Source: Dactylis glomerata
Lineage: Eukaryota > Streptophyta > Magnoliopsida > Poales > Poaceae
Assembly: GCA_007115705.1 (NCBI GenBank)
Contig: QXEO01000531.1
Location: 11,616,828-11,680,827 of the forward strand
DNA: 64,000 bases
Direction of reading: 5' to 3'
Shown here: positions 35,648 through 47,545 of the stretch, one piece after another
Numbering within the stretch: the first letter of the stretch is position 1
Layout: every line of letters starts with the position of its first letter
Position numbers and translations under genes: made by a program
The notes under the pieces: generated by a model
Database searches by the model: none
What the model saw: the letters and a program-made list of their open reading frames with translations, nothing else
What the model was told of the DNA's origin: nothing

Positions 35648-35652
35648 TACTG
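35648..35652. repeat. Left target-site duplication of element G
   Basis: TACTG here and TGCTG at 46084-46088. The uninterrupted D LTR reads GTGCTGCTGGGG at this point (about 25125), so TGCTG is the original target and TACTG carries one transition. Confidence 0.85.
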
Positions 35653-37168
35653 TGATACATCCATTTTGCATCACTATTTTGTATCATAATTTACTGTTAT
35701 TCATTGATATATTTCATATTTAGATATGATACTTATATTATTTCCTTTGTTTTCACATGTTTGATGATCATTGGAGGATTTGCTGCTGGAGTCAGGATTC
35801 TACTGGAAAAGGACCATCAAGGGACCATATTTTGAAGATCAGGAAAATTCCAGAAAAATACCAGGAAATTATATTTTCCCAGAAGACTCAGGAAGCCAGA
35901 AGGAGGAGTCGAGAGGAGCCAGGAGGGGCCCTCACGCCAGGGTGGCGCGGCCTGACCCCTGGCCGCGCTAGCCCTGTGTGAGGCCACCCTGGCCCACTTC
36001 TGGTCTCGCCCCTTCGCGTACTTCATCGTCCCCGAAAACCTAAGTCAAGGGGGGGGGTGGCTCAGAGTTAGACACCGCCGCCTCTACGGGGCGGAAAACA
36101 CCAGAGAGAGAAAAGCTCTCCGGCAGGGAGAAATCTACCAGGGAAATTCCTTCCCGGAAAGGGGAGATCGTCGCCATCGTCATCACCATCACACCGAACT
36201 TCATCGGGATCATCATCATCATCATCTCCATCACCAGCACCTTCATCTCCACCATCACCACGCCATCCTGCTGTAACATCTTGAGTTGGAACTTGTTATA
36301 TTCATAGGGGAAACTTTCCTGGTGTTGATTACTCTTGTAGTTGATGCTATTGAGTGGAACCGTTGAATTAAGGTTTATGTTCATATTGTTATTTACCATT
36401 ATTTCACCTCTGATCATGATCCATATGATGTCTTGTGAGTAGTTCGTTTAGTTCTTGAGGACATGGGAGAAGTCAAGATGCTAGTAGTGAATTATTGTTG
36501 AGAAATATTTAATGGTTTGATATTGTTGTGGTGCTATTTCACTAGTGGTGTCATGTGAACGTCGACTACATGATACTTCACCATTTATGGGCCTAGTGAG
36601 ATGCATTGTGTATTTGGCTACCAATTGTGGGGTTGCTGGAGTGATAGAAACCTAAACCTCCGTTGGGAAACCATTGCACCAGGGAGCGTAGGATCTTAGA
36701 GTTTAAGGCTGTGGTTAGATTTATCTTAATTACTTTCTTGTATTTGCGGATGCTTGGAGGAGGGTATAATCACAAGTGTGTATTTATCCTAGTAAGGGTA
36801 GTGCGCTAGCATAGGTTCACCCCCATAACACCTATCAACCCAATAAAGACTATTGGCTTTATGAAGCGAAAGCTCTTGACAGAAACTCCCGTGTGTCCTC
36901 GAGAACATTTGGTTATTATAAGTTACACAACCGGCTTGTCCTTTGCTGAAGAAAGGATTGGGCCACTTGCTGCAATTGTTACTACTGTCTTTTATTTACT
37001 CGCGCTTTATTTACTCATATTACCAAATACCCCTGAAAACCTGTTTGCTAGTATTTACAGTGAATCCTTGATCAAAACCACTCATCAACACCTTCTGCTC
37101 CTCGTTGGGTTCGACACTCTTATTTATCGAAAGTACTATGATACACCCCCTATACTTGTGGGTCATCA
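35653..37168 (+). repeat. 5' LTR of element G
   Basis: It starts TGATACATCC (TGATACGTCC in the partner LTR) and ends GGGTCATCA. It holds a CAT/ATC trinucleotide-rich stretch near 36174-36265. The open frame at 36861-37403 crosses the LTR end and the primer-binding site, so I do not call it a gene. Confidence 0.9.
36174..36265. repeat. CAT/ATC-rich simple repeat in the G LTR
   Basis: An imperfect CATCATCAT...CACCATCACC tract, also present in the 3' LTR at about 45088-45180 with small changes. Confidence 0.7.
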
Positions 37169-37179
37169 AGACAATTTTC

Positions 37180-37196
37180 TGGCGCCGTTGCCGGGG
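37180..37196 (+). other. Primer-binding site of element G
   Basis: TGGCGCCGTTGCCGGGG lies 11 bases after the LTR. This is the typical Athila site (tRNA-Asp type in the literature as I recall it). The same site is found in element B. Confidence 0.8.
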
Positions 37197-37288
37197 AGCT
37201 TAGCGCTATTGAGAAGTGGAATTGGTAAAGGTAACCGTCACTGTGAGTATTGTTTTTATTTTGTCTTTTATGTTTATTTTACTCTGCT

Positions 37289-40200
37289 ATGGAGAACTCT
37301 CCGTTTGGTTTCCTATTTGGAAACACTTCTACCACTGCTGCACATGTGGAGGAACCACCACCGCCACCACCTGCTGAAATTGATCCTTTTAAAATACCTA
37401 TGAAAATTGTTGGGCGTATTATGGATAACTGCTATTCAGGAGATGGAACTGTCCATCCGGGTGATCACTTATTATTTATACATGAATTATGCGAGTTGTT
37501 CAGGTGTGCAGGTATTTCACCAAGCCAGGTCAAGAAGAAATTATTCTCTTTATCATTGAAAGGCAGAGCTGAAGAGTGGTATCGACTACTCCAAGATGGT
37601 CCATCTATGGCATGGGAGGATATTGTACCTCTCTTTTATTCCAAGTTTTATCCTCCAAGTGAAATTCATAAAGACCGTAACCGGATATATAATTTTTGGC
37701 CTCATGATGGAGAACGTATTGCCCAAGCGTGGGGGAGATTGAAGTTACTAATGCTCAAATGCCCCATTCATGAGCTCCCCAATAATATTGTTATTGATAA
37801 TTTTTATGCGCGGCTTACTCTTCCTGATAAGGATTATTTGGATGCTTCTTGCTCTGGATCATTTACTCATATGAAAGAAGATGCTAAGTGGAAACTTCTT
37901 GACCGTATACAAGAGAATGCTGAAGGATGGGAAAACGACAAAGGTAGGAAGTCAGGTATAAACTATGATTATGAATGCATTAAATCTTTTATGGGAACCG
38001 ATGACTTTCATAGTGTTAGCACTGCTTATGGTCTTGATTCACAAATACTTGCTAATTGCCTTAAGGCCTTTGCCTCTTATCTTGATGTTCCAAAGAAAGA
38101 TTGGAACAAATATCATGCGCCTTATAAAGACTCTATTAGTCATATACCTGCTGCAGCTACTAAAGTTTGTACTGTTGATAGCATTGTGCCTGAACCTTAT
38201 TTTGAGAAGACACCTTTCCCTGCTAAGGTAAAAAAGTATTCTACTTTGGTAAGTGTGTCTAATAAAAGTACTAAGAAAGCTACAGAACCTGATGAGCAAA
38301 TTACTATTAAGTCTCCTGTAGCTATATTGAAGGATCTTGTTACTAAAGATGTAGGGGATGAATTTTTTTTTTGTGAAGATGCTTCTAACATTCTCTCACA
38401 TCCTAAAAAGCATAGGAAAACAAGTGTTCCTGTTATTTCTGTCAGGATTGGAGATCATTGCTATTATGGTTTATGTGATATTGGTGCTAGTGCAAGCGCT
38501 ATTCCTTTAGAGCTTTACAAAGAAATTATGCATGAGATTGGCGCTTGTGAACTTGAAGATATTGATGTGGTTGTTCAGCTTGCTAACAGAGAGACTGTTT
38601 GGCCTCTTGGTATTGTTCGAGATGTGGAAGTTCTTTGCGGTAGGACTAAATACCCTACTGATTTTCTAGTACTTGGTAAGGAGGCTAGTAAAACTTGTCC
38701 TATTATTTTTGGTAGACCATTTTTGAACACTTGTGGCGCCGTGATAGATTGTAAGAAGGAGAATTTTTTTACTAAGTTTAATGGAGAGTCTTATGAGTTT
38801 AATTTTTCCAAGTTTGCTAAGACTTCTTATGAAAATGACACGTCTAATGAAAATTTTCGAGTTGAACAGCTTGCTTCTATTGCGCTTGCTCCTAATAATG
38901 CCTTGCAACAATTCATGGAAGATCACGAAAGTGATGTTTTTAGTAAGGAAAGAGAAGAGATTGACGATATCCTTCTTCGTCAACCACCATTAATCAAGCA
39001 TAATCTTCCTGTGGAGGATCTTGGTACCACTTTGCCGCCTAAGGAAGATCCTGTTTTTGAATTAAAGCCTTTGCCTGATAATCTTAAATATGCTTATATA
39101 GATGATAAGAAAATATATCATGTTATTATTAGCTCTAAACTTTTAGGAAAGGAAGAAGAAAGATTATTGGAGATATTGAGGAAACACTGAGGAGCTATGG
39201 GATATACTCTTGATGATTTAAAAGGGATTTCTCCCACTTTATGTCAGCATGCCATTAATATGGAGAAAGACGCGAAGCCAGTCATGGAGCATCAACGCCG
39301 CCTAATTCCCAAGATGAAGGATATGGTAAGAAATGAGGTATTAAAACTCCTTGATGCTGGTATCATTTCTCCTATTGCTGATAGTAGATGGGTTAGTCAT
39401 GTTCATTGTGTTCCTAAGAAAGGAGGTATGACTGTTGTGTCTAATGAGAATAACGAGCTTATTCCTCAAAGGGTAGTAGTTGGTTATAGAATGTGCATTG
39501 ATTATAGGAAGGTAAACAAAGTTACTAAGAAAGATCATTACCCTTTACCGTTTATAGATCAGATGTTAGAAAGGTTGTCTAAGAAGACTCATTTTTGTTT
39601 CCTTGATGGTTATTCTGGTTTTTCTCAAATTGCTGTTAAGAAGGAAGATCAAGAGAAAACCACTTTTACTTGTCCTTATGGAACCTATGCTTATAGGCGT
39701 ATGCCGTTTGGTTTATGCAATGCCCCTGCTACTTTTCAAAGATGCATGTCTGCTATTTTTCATGGATTTTGTGAAGAAATTGTGGAGGTCTTCATGGACG
39801 ATTTCTCCGTCTATGGAACTTCTTTTGATAATTGTTTGCATAACCTTGATAAAGTTTTGTAGAGGTGCGAAGAAACTAACCTTGTTCTTAATTGGGAGAA
39901 ATGCCACTTTATGGTGAATGAAGGAATTGTCCTTGGACATAAAATTTCTGAAAGAGGTATTGAAGTTGACAGAGCAAAAGTGGAGGCAATTGAGAAAATG
40001 CCCTGTCCCAGAGATGTTAAAGGTATTTGTAGTATTCTTGGTCATGCTGGTTTCTATAGGAGGTTTATTAAAGATTTCTCTAAGATTTCAAAGCCTCTTA
40101 CTAATCTTCTTCAAAAAGATGTACCATTTGTCTTTGATGATGATTGTAAGGAAGCTTTTGAAACTCTTAAGAAGGCTTTAACTACTGCTCCTATTGTTCA

Positions 40201-42010
40201 ACCACCTGATTGGAATTTACCTTTTGAAATTATGTGTGATGCTAGTGATTTTGCTGTTGGTGCTGTTCTTGGACAACGAGTGGATAATAAGTTGAATGTT
40301 ATTCATTATGCCAGTAAGACTCTTGATGCTGCTCAGAAAAATTATGCTACTACTGAGAAAGAGTTTCTTGCTGTTGTTTTTGCATGTGATAAGTTTAGAT
40401 CTTACATTGTTGATTCTAAAGTTACTATTCATACTGATCATGCTGCTATTAGATATCTTATGACTAAGAAGGATGCTAAGCCTAGGCTTATTAGATGGGT
40501 GTTGCTTTTACAAGAGTTTGATTTGCATATCGTAGATAGGAAAGGTGCTGAAAATCCTGTGGCTGACAACTTGTCTAGATTGGAAAACATTTCTTTTGAC
40601 CCTATTCCTATTAATGATAGTTTTCCAAATGAACAGTTGGCTGTAATAAATGTAACTTCGCGAGACCTTCCTTGGTATGCTGATTATGCTAACTTTATTG
40701 TTTCCAAGTATTTGCCTCCAACCTTTACAGCTCATCAAAGAAGAAAATTCTACTATGATTTGAGGCATTATTTTTGGGATGACCCACACTTATATAAAGA
40801 AGGAGTTGATGGTATTATGCGAAGATGCGTACCGGAATATGAGCAACAAGAGATATTAAGAAAATGCCATGGTAGTGCTTATGGAGGGCATCATGCTGGA
40901 GATAGAACCGTGCAAAAGGTTCTACAATCAGGTTTTTATTGGCCAACCCTCTTTAAAGATGCTAGAAGGTATGTTTAATCTTGCGATGAATGTCAAAGGG
41001 TTGGTAATATTTCTAGACGCAATAAAATGCCTATGAGTTACACTCTTGTTATTGAACCATTTGATTGTTGGGGATTTGACTTTATGGGTCCTTTTCCTCC
41101 TTCAAAAGGCTATACCCACATACTTGTTGCTGTTGATTATGTTACTAAATGGGTAGAAGCCATACCTACAAAGAGTGCCGATGGTGAGACCTCGTTAAAA
41201 CTGCTTAAGGATGTTATTTTTCCTAGGTTTGGTGTGCCTAGATATCTTATGACTGACAAAGGTTCTCATTTTATTCACAGTGGTTTTAGAAAAACTCTTG
41301 CTTAATATGATGTTAATCATAGAATTGCTTCTGCTTATCATCCCCAAACTAGTGGGCAGGTAGAGCTTTCTTATAGAGAAATCAAGTCTATCTTGCAGAA
41401 GACTGTCAATAGATCTAGGAAAAATTGGGCTAGTAAGTTAAACGATGCTTTGTGGGCTTATAGAACTGCTTATAAGAACCCCATGGGTATGTCTCCTTAT
41501 AAGATGGTTTATGGAAAAGCGTGTCACTTGCCTTTAGAATTAGAACACAAAGCTTTTTGGGCAGTGAGAGAGCTTAATAGAGATTTTAAACTAGTCGGTA
41601 AGAAAAGGTTATTAGATTTGAGTTCTCTAGATGAGTGGAGAAATGAAATGTATGAGAATGCCAGGCTTTTTAAAGAGAAAGTCAAGCAATGGCATGATAA
41701 GAGAATTCTTAAGAGAGAGTTTCATGTTGGTGAGAAAGTTCTATTGTATAGGTCTCATCTCAGATTTTTTGCAGGAAAATTACTTTCTAAATGGGAAGGA
41801 CCATGTGTTATTGTGGAAGTGTACCGCTCAGGTGCTATTAAGATTGCTTCATTGAAGGATGACTCTACACAAGTGGTGAATGGGCAAAGACTCAAACATT
41901 ATATTTCTGGAGATTCTTATAATGAAGATGTTGATGTTATTAAAACAGTTTCTCCGGAAGAATTCATCCAAGACAAATTGCAGGTACCTGCAGAGTTCGT
42001 TTTCGAATAG
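37289..42010 (+). pseudogene. gag-pol polyprotein of element G (four stops, no frameshift)
   Basis: One frame runs from the ATG at 37289 to the TAG at 42008-42010, about 1573 codons. Domains: Gag (37289 to about 38200) with a Pro-rich N-terminus and the core around KGRAEEWYRLL; protease with CDIGAS (about 38474-38491); reverse transcriptase with FMDD (39791-39805); RNase H (about 40200-40560); integrase HHCC (about 40870-41000), a core with DFMGPF, MTDKGSHF and SGQVELS, and a C-terminal region. Stops lie at 39188 (TGA, between protease and reverse transcriptase), 39860 (TAG), 40976 (TAA) and 41303 (TAA). With no frameshift this is the best-preserved gag-pol here. The integrase second-Asp motif reads DKG where DNG is more usual, which may be another lesion. 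There is no chromodomain, as expected for Athila. Confidence 0.92.
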
Positions 42011-42348
42011 GTAACAGTTCTAGTCAGAGAAGTTTCGCGAAAAGCTTTTTCTTTAATATTTTTGCTGTTTTTACTAAATATGAAAAATCACAAGACGAAA
42101 ACGGGCAGGAAAAGGAGTCCATGTGCTTCTCACACATAGGTGGCGCGGGCCCACCCCTGGCCGCGCCACCTAGGTGTGAGAGCACCTCAGAACTCGTTTC
42201 CGTCCCTGTTTCCTCCTGTGATTTCGTTTCGATGTATAATTTTTGCCTATTTAACCCCCCGGAGTCCCCGAGGTCTGTATATCGTTTTCTCGTCGTGTTC
42301 TGTTTTGAGCTGTTTCTGTCAGGAGTTGATCTTAAGCTTGGGGGAGCC
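42011..42348 (+). other. Leader between integrase and the extra ORF of G
   Basis: About 340 bases, mostly noncoding. It ends in a polypurine-like AAGCTTGGGGGAG (42334-42346) directly before the ATG of the next ORF. An open frame extends upstream of that ATG to 42121 but looks noncoding. Confidence 0.55.
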
Positions 42349-42882
42349 ATGGCCTCTTCAAGCGATGACAAGGAGAAGACACCTCCGGAAGATGACACCA
42401 AAGACTTTCGGCTGAAAGAAGAGGTTGAAAGTGAAGATGAAGAGGAAGATCAAAGTTCAAGGCCAAACACCATGATTGCCAGCATAGGGGTGGTGACAGA
42501 TCATGACAAGTTCAAGAAGAGTGCACGCATAAGGACTGGAGGGGGTGTGCCGCGTCACACCTTAGCTCCACAGGCATCTCCGTCAGGCAACAATCCTTTT
42601 CATACTCTAATACATGAACATCAGTTTCAAAGGGTGCCTAGGTCGCGATTACCATCTGGTTGGGATATAGATTGTTCTAATAGTGCAGGAAAAGAAAGTT
42701 CCAAGAATGAGGAAGGATGGGGAAATAATTCCAAGAGCTGGGTTTCTCTTGCTGACAGGTTCATGAACCGTGTTGAGCACAATTCTGAGATGATTCGTAA
42801 CCTCAGTCACAAGATTGATGATCTGAAAGGTTTAATTGAGAAGCTTATTAAAGATTATCCACCGCCACCGCCAAAGGAGTAA
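42349..42882 (+). CDS. Extra 3' ORF of element G (Athila post-integrase ORF)
   Basis: This intact ORF of 177 codons lies about 340 bases after gag-pol, where Athila elements often carry an additional, sometimes env-like, ORF. I chose the ATG at 42349 (context GCCATGG), not the upstream in-frame ATG at 42121, because coding-like composition starts there. The N-terminus is very acidic (EEVESEDEEEDQ), the middle is basic and Gly/Pro-rich, and the last 45 residues form a probable coiled coil (RFMNRVEHNSEMIRNL...) ending in a Pro run. I see no signal peptide or membrane segment, so an envelope role is not supported. With no stops while gag-pol has four, it may be under different constraint or may simply be a short target that escaped mutation. 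Confidence 0.65.
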   Translation: MASSSDDKEKTPPEDDTKDFRLKEEVESEDEEEDQSSRPNTMIASIGVVTDHDKFKKSARIRTGGGVPRHTLAPQASPSGNNPFHTLIHEHQFQRVPRSRLPSGWDIDCSNSAGKESSKNEEGWGNNSKSWVSLADRFMNRVEHNSEMIRNLSHKIDDLKGLIEKLIKDYPPPPPKE

Positions 42883-44559
42883 TTCATCATCGGTATAGGC
42901 ATCCCCTTGGCTTGTTCCAAGCTTGGGGGAGTGCCACGGTATCACATCATTACCTTTTGCTCATTTACTTTTCAAGTAGAGTCATATCATGAATAGAGAA
43001 GTTATCTTATAGAATAGTTTGCGGTTTGGAAGTATCCTCCTTAGTTGGTTATCTATGTATCCCTTGGTGTGAGTTGCGGTAATAAAATATTAATGAGAAG
43101 TTTTATCGTTTACTTTCCGCACACTTTATGTTAGTTTGCAATCTCTCTTGTATGACTAGTCTTGTTGATTGGTATTGGTATCACTTTGGGAGCATGAGTA
43201 AATTTAGTTGGTTTTGGCAAACCTAGCTTGGTCAGTAGCAACTTTACCTTGAGGTTTGAGTAGAAAAGAATAAAGAAGTGCTTGTAGTTACATCACTTCA
43301 GTTTTCCCTTATGTTTGGCTTATAAGCATTGTTATTCTCAAAGTCAAAATCATTATACCTTCAAGGGAGTTTGCATGATTGTTCTTATTATATGTATGCT
43401 TGTTTGTTTCATGCAACTCTTATGCTTGCTACCCAGCCTTGCTAGCCAAAGACCTGTACTGGGAGGGAATACTTCTCGTGCATCCAATTCCCAAAAGCCA
43501 AGTCACTTCCAAAGAGTCCACTATAAATTCCTATGAATGGTATTTCAAGCCATTCCAAGTAAATTTTCATGTGCTACCTTTCAAAAATCTTCAAACACTT
43601 CTCATTTTGTGCCACTGTTTTTAGCTCATGAGGACGTAGTGGATGGGTTTGTTATCTTCCATACTAAATTAAGTACCCCTCGACTAGGCAGCTTCATCTG
43701 CTCGTCACTAATTTTGCAAGGGAGCTGGTCAGACCATTATAATCTCAAAAAGAAAAGAAAAAGAAAAGCACTCCTCCATGGTATGTGAAAGTTGGTCGGC
43801 ACCCGATGGAATCGGTTAGCCATGGTTTGAGAAAGGAAAAGGTGGGGAGGAGTGCAAAGCTATAAAATAGCACCAATGTGCCAATTAATCAAACATCTCG
43901 GAACCGCTCTCACTTGTTTAGTATGGAAGATATCAAGAACTCTGTTGCCAGTCGTTGACAAAAGCAACCACCTCTCAAAATAATTTTTTACCTCTATTTT
44001 GCAAATGAAAAGCTCTAGCACATGTTTAATCCCTGCTTCCCTCTGCGAAGGGCCTATCTTTTACTTTTATGTTGAGTCAACCTATTTCCTTCTATCTCCA
44101 GCAAGCACTTGAGTTGTTATGTTTCACTCATCCATATGTTGATCCGTTTAATCATGTTTACTATCTTCCTTGTTTTGTATAATGCTTTTGTCTGAAGGAA
44201 TATATCTTTGAAAGCTTTCTATGAATGCAAAAGTTTGTTTTGTTGAGCATATAGTCTTTGCTATATTAGCTCTGTTTTAAAAGGCTCCGTTCAAAAGAAA
44301 GAATAGCTTGTTCTTCTTTCTTTGACCAAGAACTAAGGTTTGCCATTGCCAATTATAGTTTACCTTGTGCATCTTTACATGTGATTCCCTTTTACCAATT
44401 GCAAGTCTATATCTTATAAAGGGAAGTTGCTATCTATTATAATTTGTGCCTTGGTAAATGTGATGCTTCTTGTCCGTATTTTGATTATCAACACTTCACT
44501 CCATAAACCTGTGGTCATGTTTACCGAGTTTAGTTTTCGCTTGGGGACAAGCGAGGTCT
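42883..44559 (+). other. Long noncoding 3' spacer of element G
   Basis: About 1.7 kb without a credible ORF. Near its start is a second polypurine-like AAGCTTGGGGGAG (42919-42931). A block near 44030-44080 (CCCTCTGCGAAGGGCC then TTTTACTTTTATGTTGAGTC) is strongly matched, inverted, in element B at about 51340-51385, so the spacer is conserved between the two elements. Confidence 0.7.
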
Positions 44560-44573
44560 AAGCTTGGAGGGGT
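44560..44573 (+). other. Polypurine tract of element G
   Basis: AAGCTTGGAGGGGT directly before the 3' LTR start TGATACG. It resembles the two internal copies at 42334 and 42919. Confidence 0.75.
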
Positions 44574-46083
44574 TGATACGTCCATTTTGCATCACTATTT
44601 TGTATCATAATTTACTGTTATTCATTGATATATTTCATTTTTAGATATGATACTTATGTTATTTCCTTTGTTTTCACATGTTTGATGATCATTGGAGGAT
44701 TTGCTGCCGGAGTCAGGATTCTGCTGGAAAAAGGACCATCAAGGGACCATATTTTGAAGATCAGGGAAATTCCAGAAAAATACCAGGAAATTATATTTTC
44801 CCAGAAGACTCAGGAAGCCAGATGGAGGAGTCGAGAGGAGCTAGGAGGGGCCCTCACGCCAGGGTGGCGCAGCCTGACCCCTGGTCGTGCCAGCCCTATG
44901 TGAGGCCACCCTGGCCCACTTCTGGTCTCGCCCCTTTGCGTACTTCATCGTCCCCGAAAACCTAAGTCAAGGGGGGCTCAGAGTTAGACACCGCCACCTC
45001 TGCGGGGCGGAAAACACCAGAGAGAGAAGAGCTCTCCGGCAGGGAGAAATCTGCCGGGGAAATTCCTTCCCAGAAAGGGGAGATCGTCACCATCGTCATC
45101 ACCATCGCACTGGACTTCATCGGGATCATCATCATCATCATCTCCATCACCAGCACCTTCATCTCCACCATCACCATGCCATCCCGCTGTAACATCTTGA
45201 GTTGGATCTTGTTATATTCATAGGGGAAACTTTCTCGGTGTTGATTACTCTTGTAGTTGATGCTATTGAGTGGAACCGTTGAATTAAGGTTTATGTTCAG
45301 ATTGTTATTTACCATTATTTCACCTCTGATCATGATCCATATGATGTCTTGTGAGTAGTTCGTTTAGTTCTTGAGGACATGGGTGAAGTCAAGATGCTAG
45401 TAGTGAATTATTGTTGAGAAATATTTAATGGTTTGATATTGTTGTGTGCTATTTCACTAGTGGTGTCATGTGAACGTCGACTACATGATACTTCACCATT
45501 TATGGGCCTAGTGAGATGCATTGTGTATTTGGCTACCAATTGTGGGGTTGCTGGAGTGACAGAAACATAAACCTCTGTTGGGAAACCATTGCACAAGGGA
45601 GCGTTGGATCTTAGAGTTTAAGGCTGTGGTTAGATTTATCTTAATTACTTTCTTGTATTTGCGGATGCTTGCAGGAGGGTATAATCACAAGTGTGTATTT
45701 ATCCTAGTAAGGGTAGTGCGCTAGCACAGGTTCACCCCCATAACACCTATAAAACCAATAAAGACTATTGGCTTTATGAAGCGAAAGCTCTTGAGAGAAA
45801 TTCCCGTGTGTCCTCGAGAACGTTTGGTTATTTTAAGTTACACAACCGGCTTGTCCTTTGCTGAAGAAAGGATTGGGCCACTTGCTGCAATTGTTACTAC
45901 TGTTTTTTATTTACTCGCGCTTTATTTACTCGTATTACCAAATACCCCTAAAAACCTGTTTGCTAGTATTTACAGTGAATCCTTGATCAAAACCACTCAT
46001 CAACACCTTCTGCTCCTCGTTGGGTTCGACACTCTTATTTATCGAAAGTACTACGATACACCCCCAATACTTGTGGGTCATCA
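44574..46083 (+). repeat. 3' LTR of element G
   Basis: It starts TGATACGTCC and ends GGGTCATCA at 46083, collinear with the 5' LTR. TGCTG and the rest of the D LTR follow. Confidence 0.9.
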
Positions 46084-47105
46084 TGCTGCTGGGGAGAAAA
46101 GCGTGCGTGCACGAGCGGGAACACAGCGCACGCTCTCGGCGTCCATGGTGCGTGCGCGGCGCGATCAGAGCGCGGGCTATGGGGTGGTCTACAGGCGGCG
46201 CGGTCGGCTGCTACGGGTTGGGCGATGGGGGCGGTGTGTCTGGGCGTCCACTGGCGCGGCTGCAGACACTGGCGTGCGGTCGATGCCCCGATCTCCAACG
46301 GGCGCGCTCTGATTGGCATTGGCGAGAGGGAGAGGGAATGGTGAGGTAGGGGAAGTGAGGGGCTTGCAGGTGTGGTCTTGGTGCATCTCCTGGGCGGTGG
46401 CTCGACGCTGGTTGGGGGTTGGAGGTGGCTAGAGTGAGAGAGAGGGGGAGAGTGAGATCTTGGCAAGATTGCCTCGGGCTCCCCCTCCTTTTGTGTCCAA
46501 CCGCATGGGACAAAGGGAATAAGAGGGAGAAGGGTGGGGTGAGAGTGGCCTGGCTAGGGCTTGGCTCCTTGGTCGGTTTTGCAAAGGAAGAAGAGAAAAG
46601 AAAAGAGAAGGAGAAGGATTTAATGAATTTGGCCAAAATTCATTTGAATTTTGAAAAGTTATAAGTTTTGATCCAATGGTGGTGGTGAATGGTTCAGAAG
46701 TGATTTTAAAGGGGTAGCAATGCATCCACCAAGTTTCAATATTTTTGGTCAAGTGGAGAAAGGGTTTTGGGTGAGTTCCTATTTTCCAATATGGGGTGCA
46801 AAAATAAAGTTTAAATAAGAGAGAGAGAAAAGATTGTTGGTGTCAAGCATACATTCTACTAGATCTAACAATAGCATGAAATCATAGCACTCACTCATGT
46901 ATTAATGCAACATGGTCAAAGGAAATTCGAAAAGAAAAAGAAATTGAATGGCACCCACACACATGCACATGAAATCATGCAACACCACATGGAAATACAA
47001 ACCCTAGCACACATGCACACATGGTAGTGCAATTTTTTAGTTTCCCCTAATTTCCTACCTTGAAATTTTGGTTCAAACATGGTTTGCAAAAAGTAGGGTG
47101 TTACA
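46084..47105 (-). repeat. 5' LTR of element D, right part
   Basis: It continues the D LTR after element G, matching 25126-26147. It ends GGGTGTTACA at 47105, then TGTCA (the target-site duplication) and LTR E. Confidence 0.9.
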
Positions 47106-47447
47106 TGTCATCACCTCGTCTTCTTGAGCACTACTGCCGCTGGTATGACACCATTATCCTAGTAGTTCGATCAGTAGCACACGTCATTAATTGGATTAGA
47201 ATCGGTAACAGCTTATCATGCCTTGTCCTGTTTTTTTCGCACATAAACATTGATCGATCGGTCAGGCCTTACTAGCTGCTAGCTCATGTAAAATTTCAAA
47301 AATTCATAACTTTAAATCCACAGCTCCGTTTTAAATGTTTCTTCTTTCTTTGGTTTCATAATTAAATTCTCCACCAGGAAGTATTAGTGTTTGTAATTTT
47401 AGAATTTTCAAATCTGTCCCTAAAAATGCCCAATTAGCTTATGCACG

Positions 47448-47545
47448 TCAGAGCCAAGAAGCCGAGCCGGGAGCTGAAGCCGGAGCCGAGATGAGCCAGC
47501 AAGCCGAGCCGCAGAACTGAGCCGAGGAGCCGCGAGATCCGATGC
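47448..47545. repeat. GAGCC-rich imperfect repeat
   Basis: The 5-mer GAGCC recurs about ten times in 100 bases (for example AAGCCGAGCCGGGAGC). It lies in LTR E and I do not see it in the A LTRs. It is probably a local expansion. Confidence 0.6.

Larger units (their letters stand above)
32095..35652 (-). repeat. 5' LTR of element D, left part
   Basis: It matches 21593-25135 closely. It is interrupted at 35652 by element G, and the remaining 1 kb continues at 46084-47105. It carries the palindrome module at 32899-32939 with the same arms as the 3' LTR. Confidence 0.9.
35653..46083 (+). mobile_element. Element G: Athila-lineage retrotransposon
   Basis: A structurally complete 10.4-kb plus-strand element inserted in the 5' LTR of element D. 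LTRs of about 1.5 kb (TGATAC...GTCATCA) flank an Athila-type primer-binding site, a single gag-pol frame with four stops, an extra intact ORF after integrase, a long noncoding spacer and a polypurine tract. In the first 560 bases the LTRs differ at roughly 25-27 positions plus small indels by hand count. That is no lower than my count for D, although G must be the younger insertion, so neither count should be used as a date. Confidence 0.92.
21593..47105 (-). mobile_element. Element D: Tekay-like retrotransposon, split by element G
   Basis: A minus-strand chromovirus-type element inserted in LTR E. The LTRs are about 4.55 kb (TGTAACACCC...CCCCACA on the minus strand). The interior (26148-32094) holds a polypurine tract, gag-pol with chromodomain, a pre-gag coiled-coil ORF and a tRNA-Met primer-binding site. 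The 5' LTR is interrupted by element G at 35653-46083. Near-matching target-site duplications (CGTCA/TGTCA) flank the whole 25.5 kb. In the first 500 bases the two LTRs differ at about 17 positions by my hand count, nearly all transitions. Confidence 0.9.

Noticed and set aside
36861..37403. 180-residue plus-strand ORF at the end of the G 5' LTR with a hydrophobic stretch, also open in the 3' LTR (45776-46312)
   Set aside because: It runs through the LTR end and primer-binding site, and in the 3' LTR it runs into D sequence. Both copies descend from one LTR, so openness in both is not independent evidence.
39188..39190. TGA between protease and reverse transcriptase of G as a programmed readthrough site
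   Set aside because: Three other stops occur in the same frame and the context has nothing special, so ordinary mutation is simpler.
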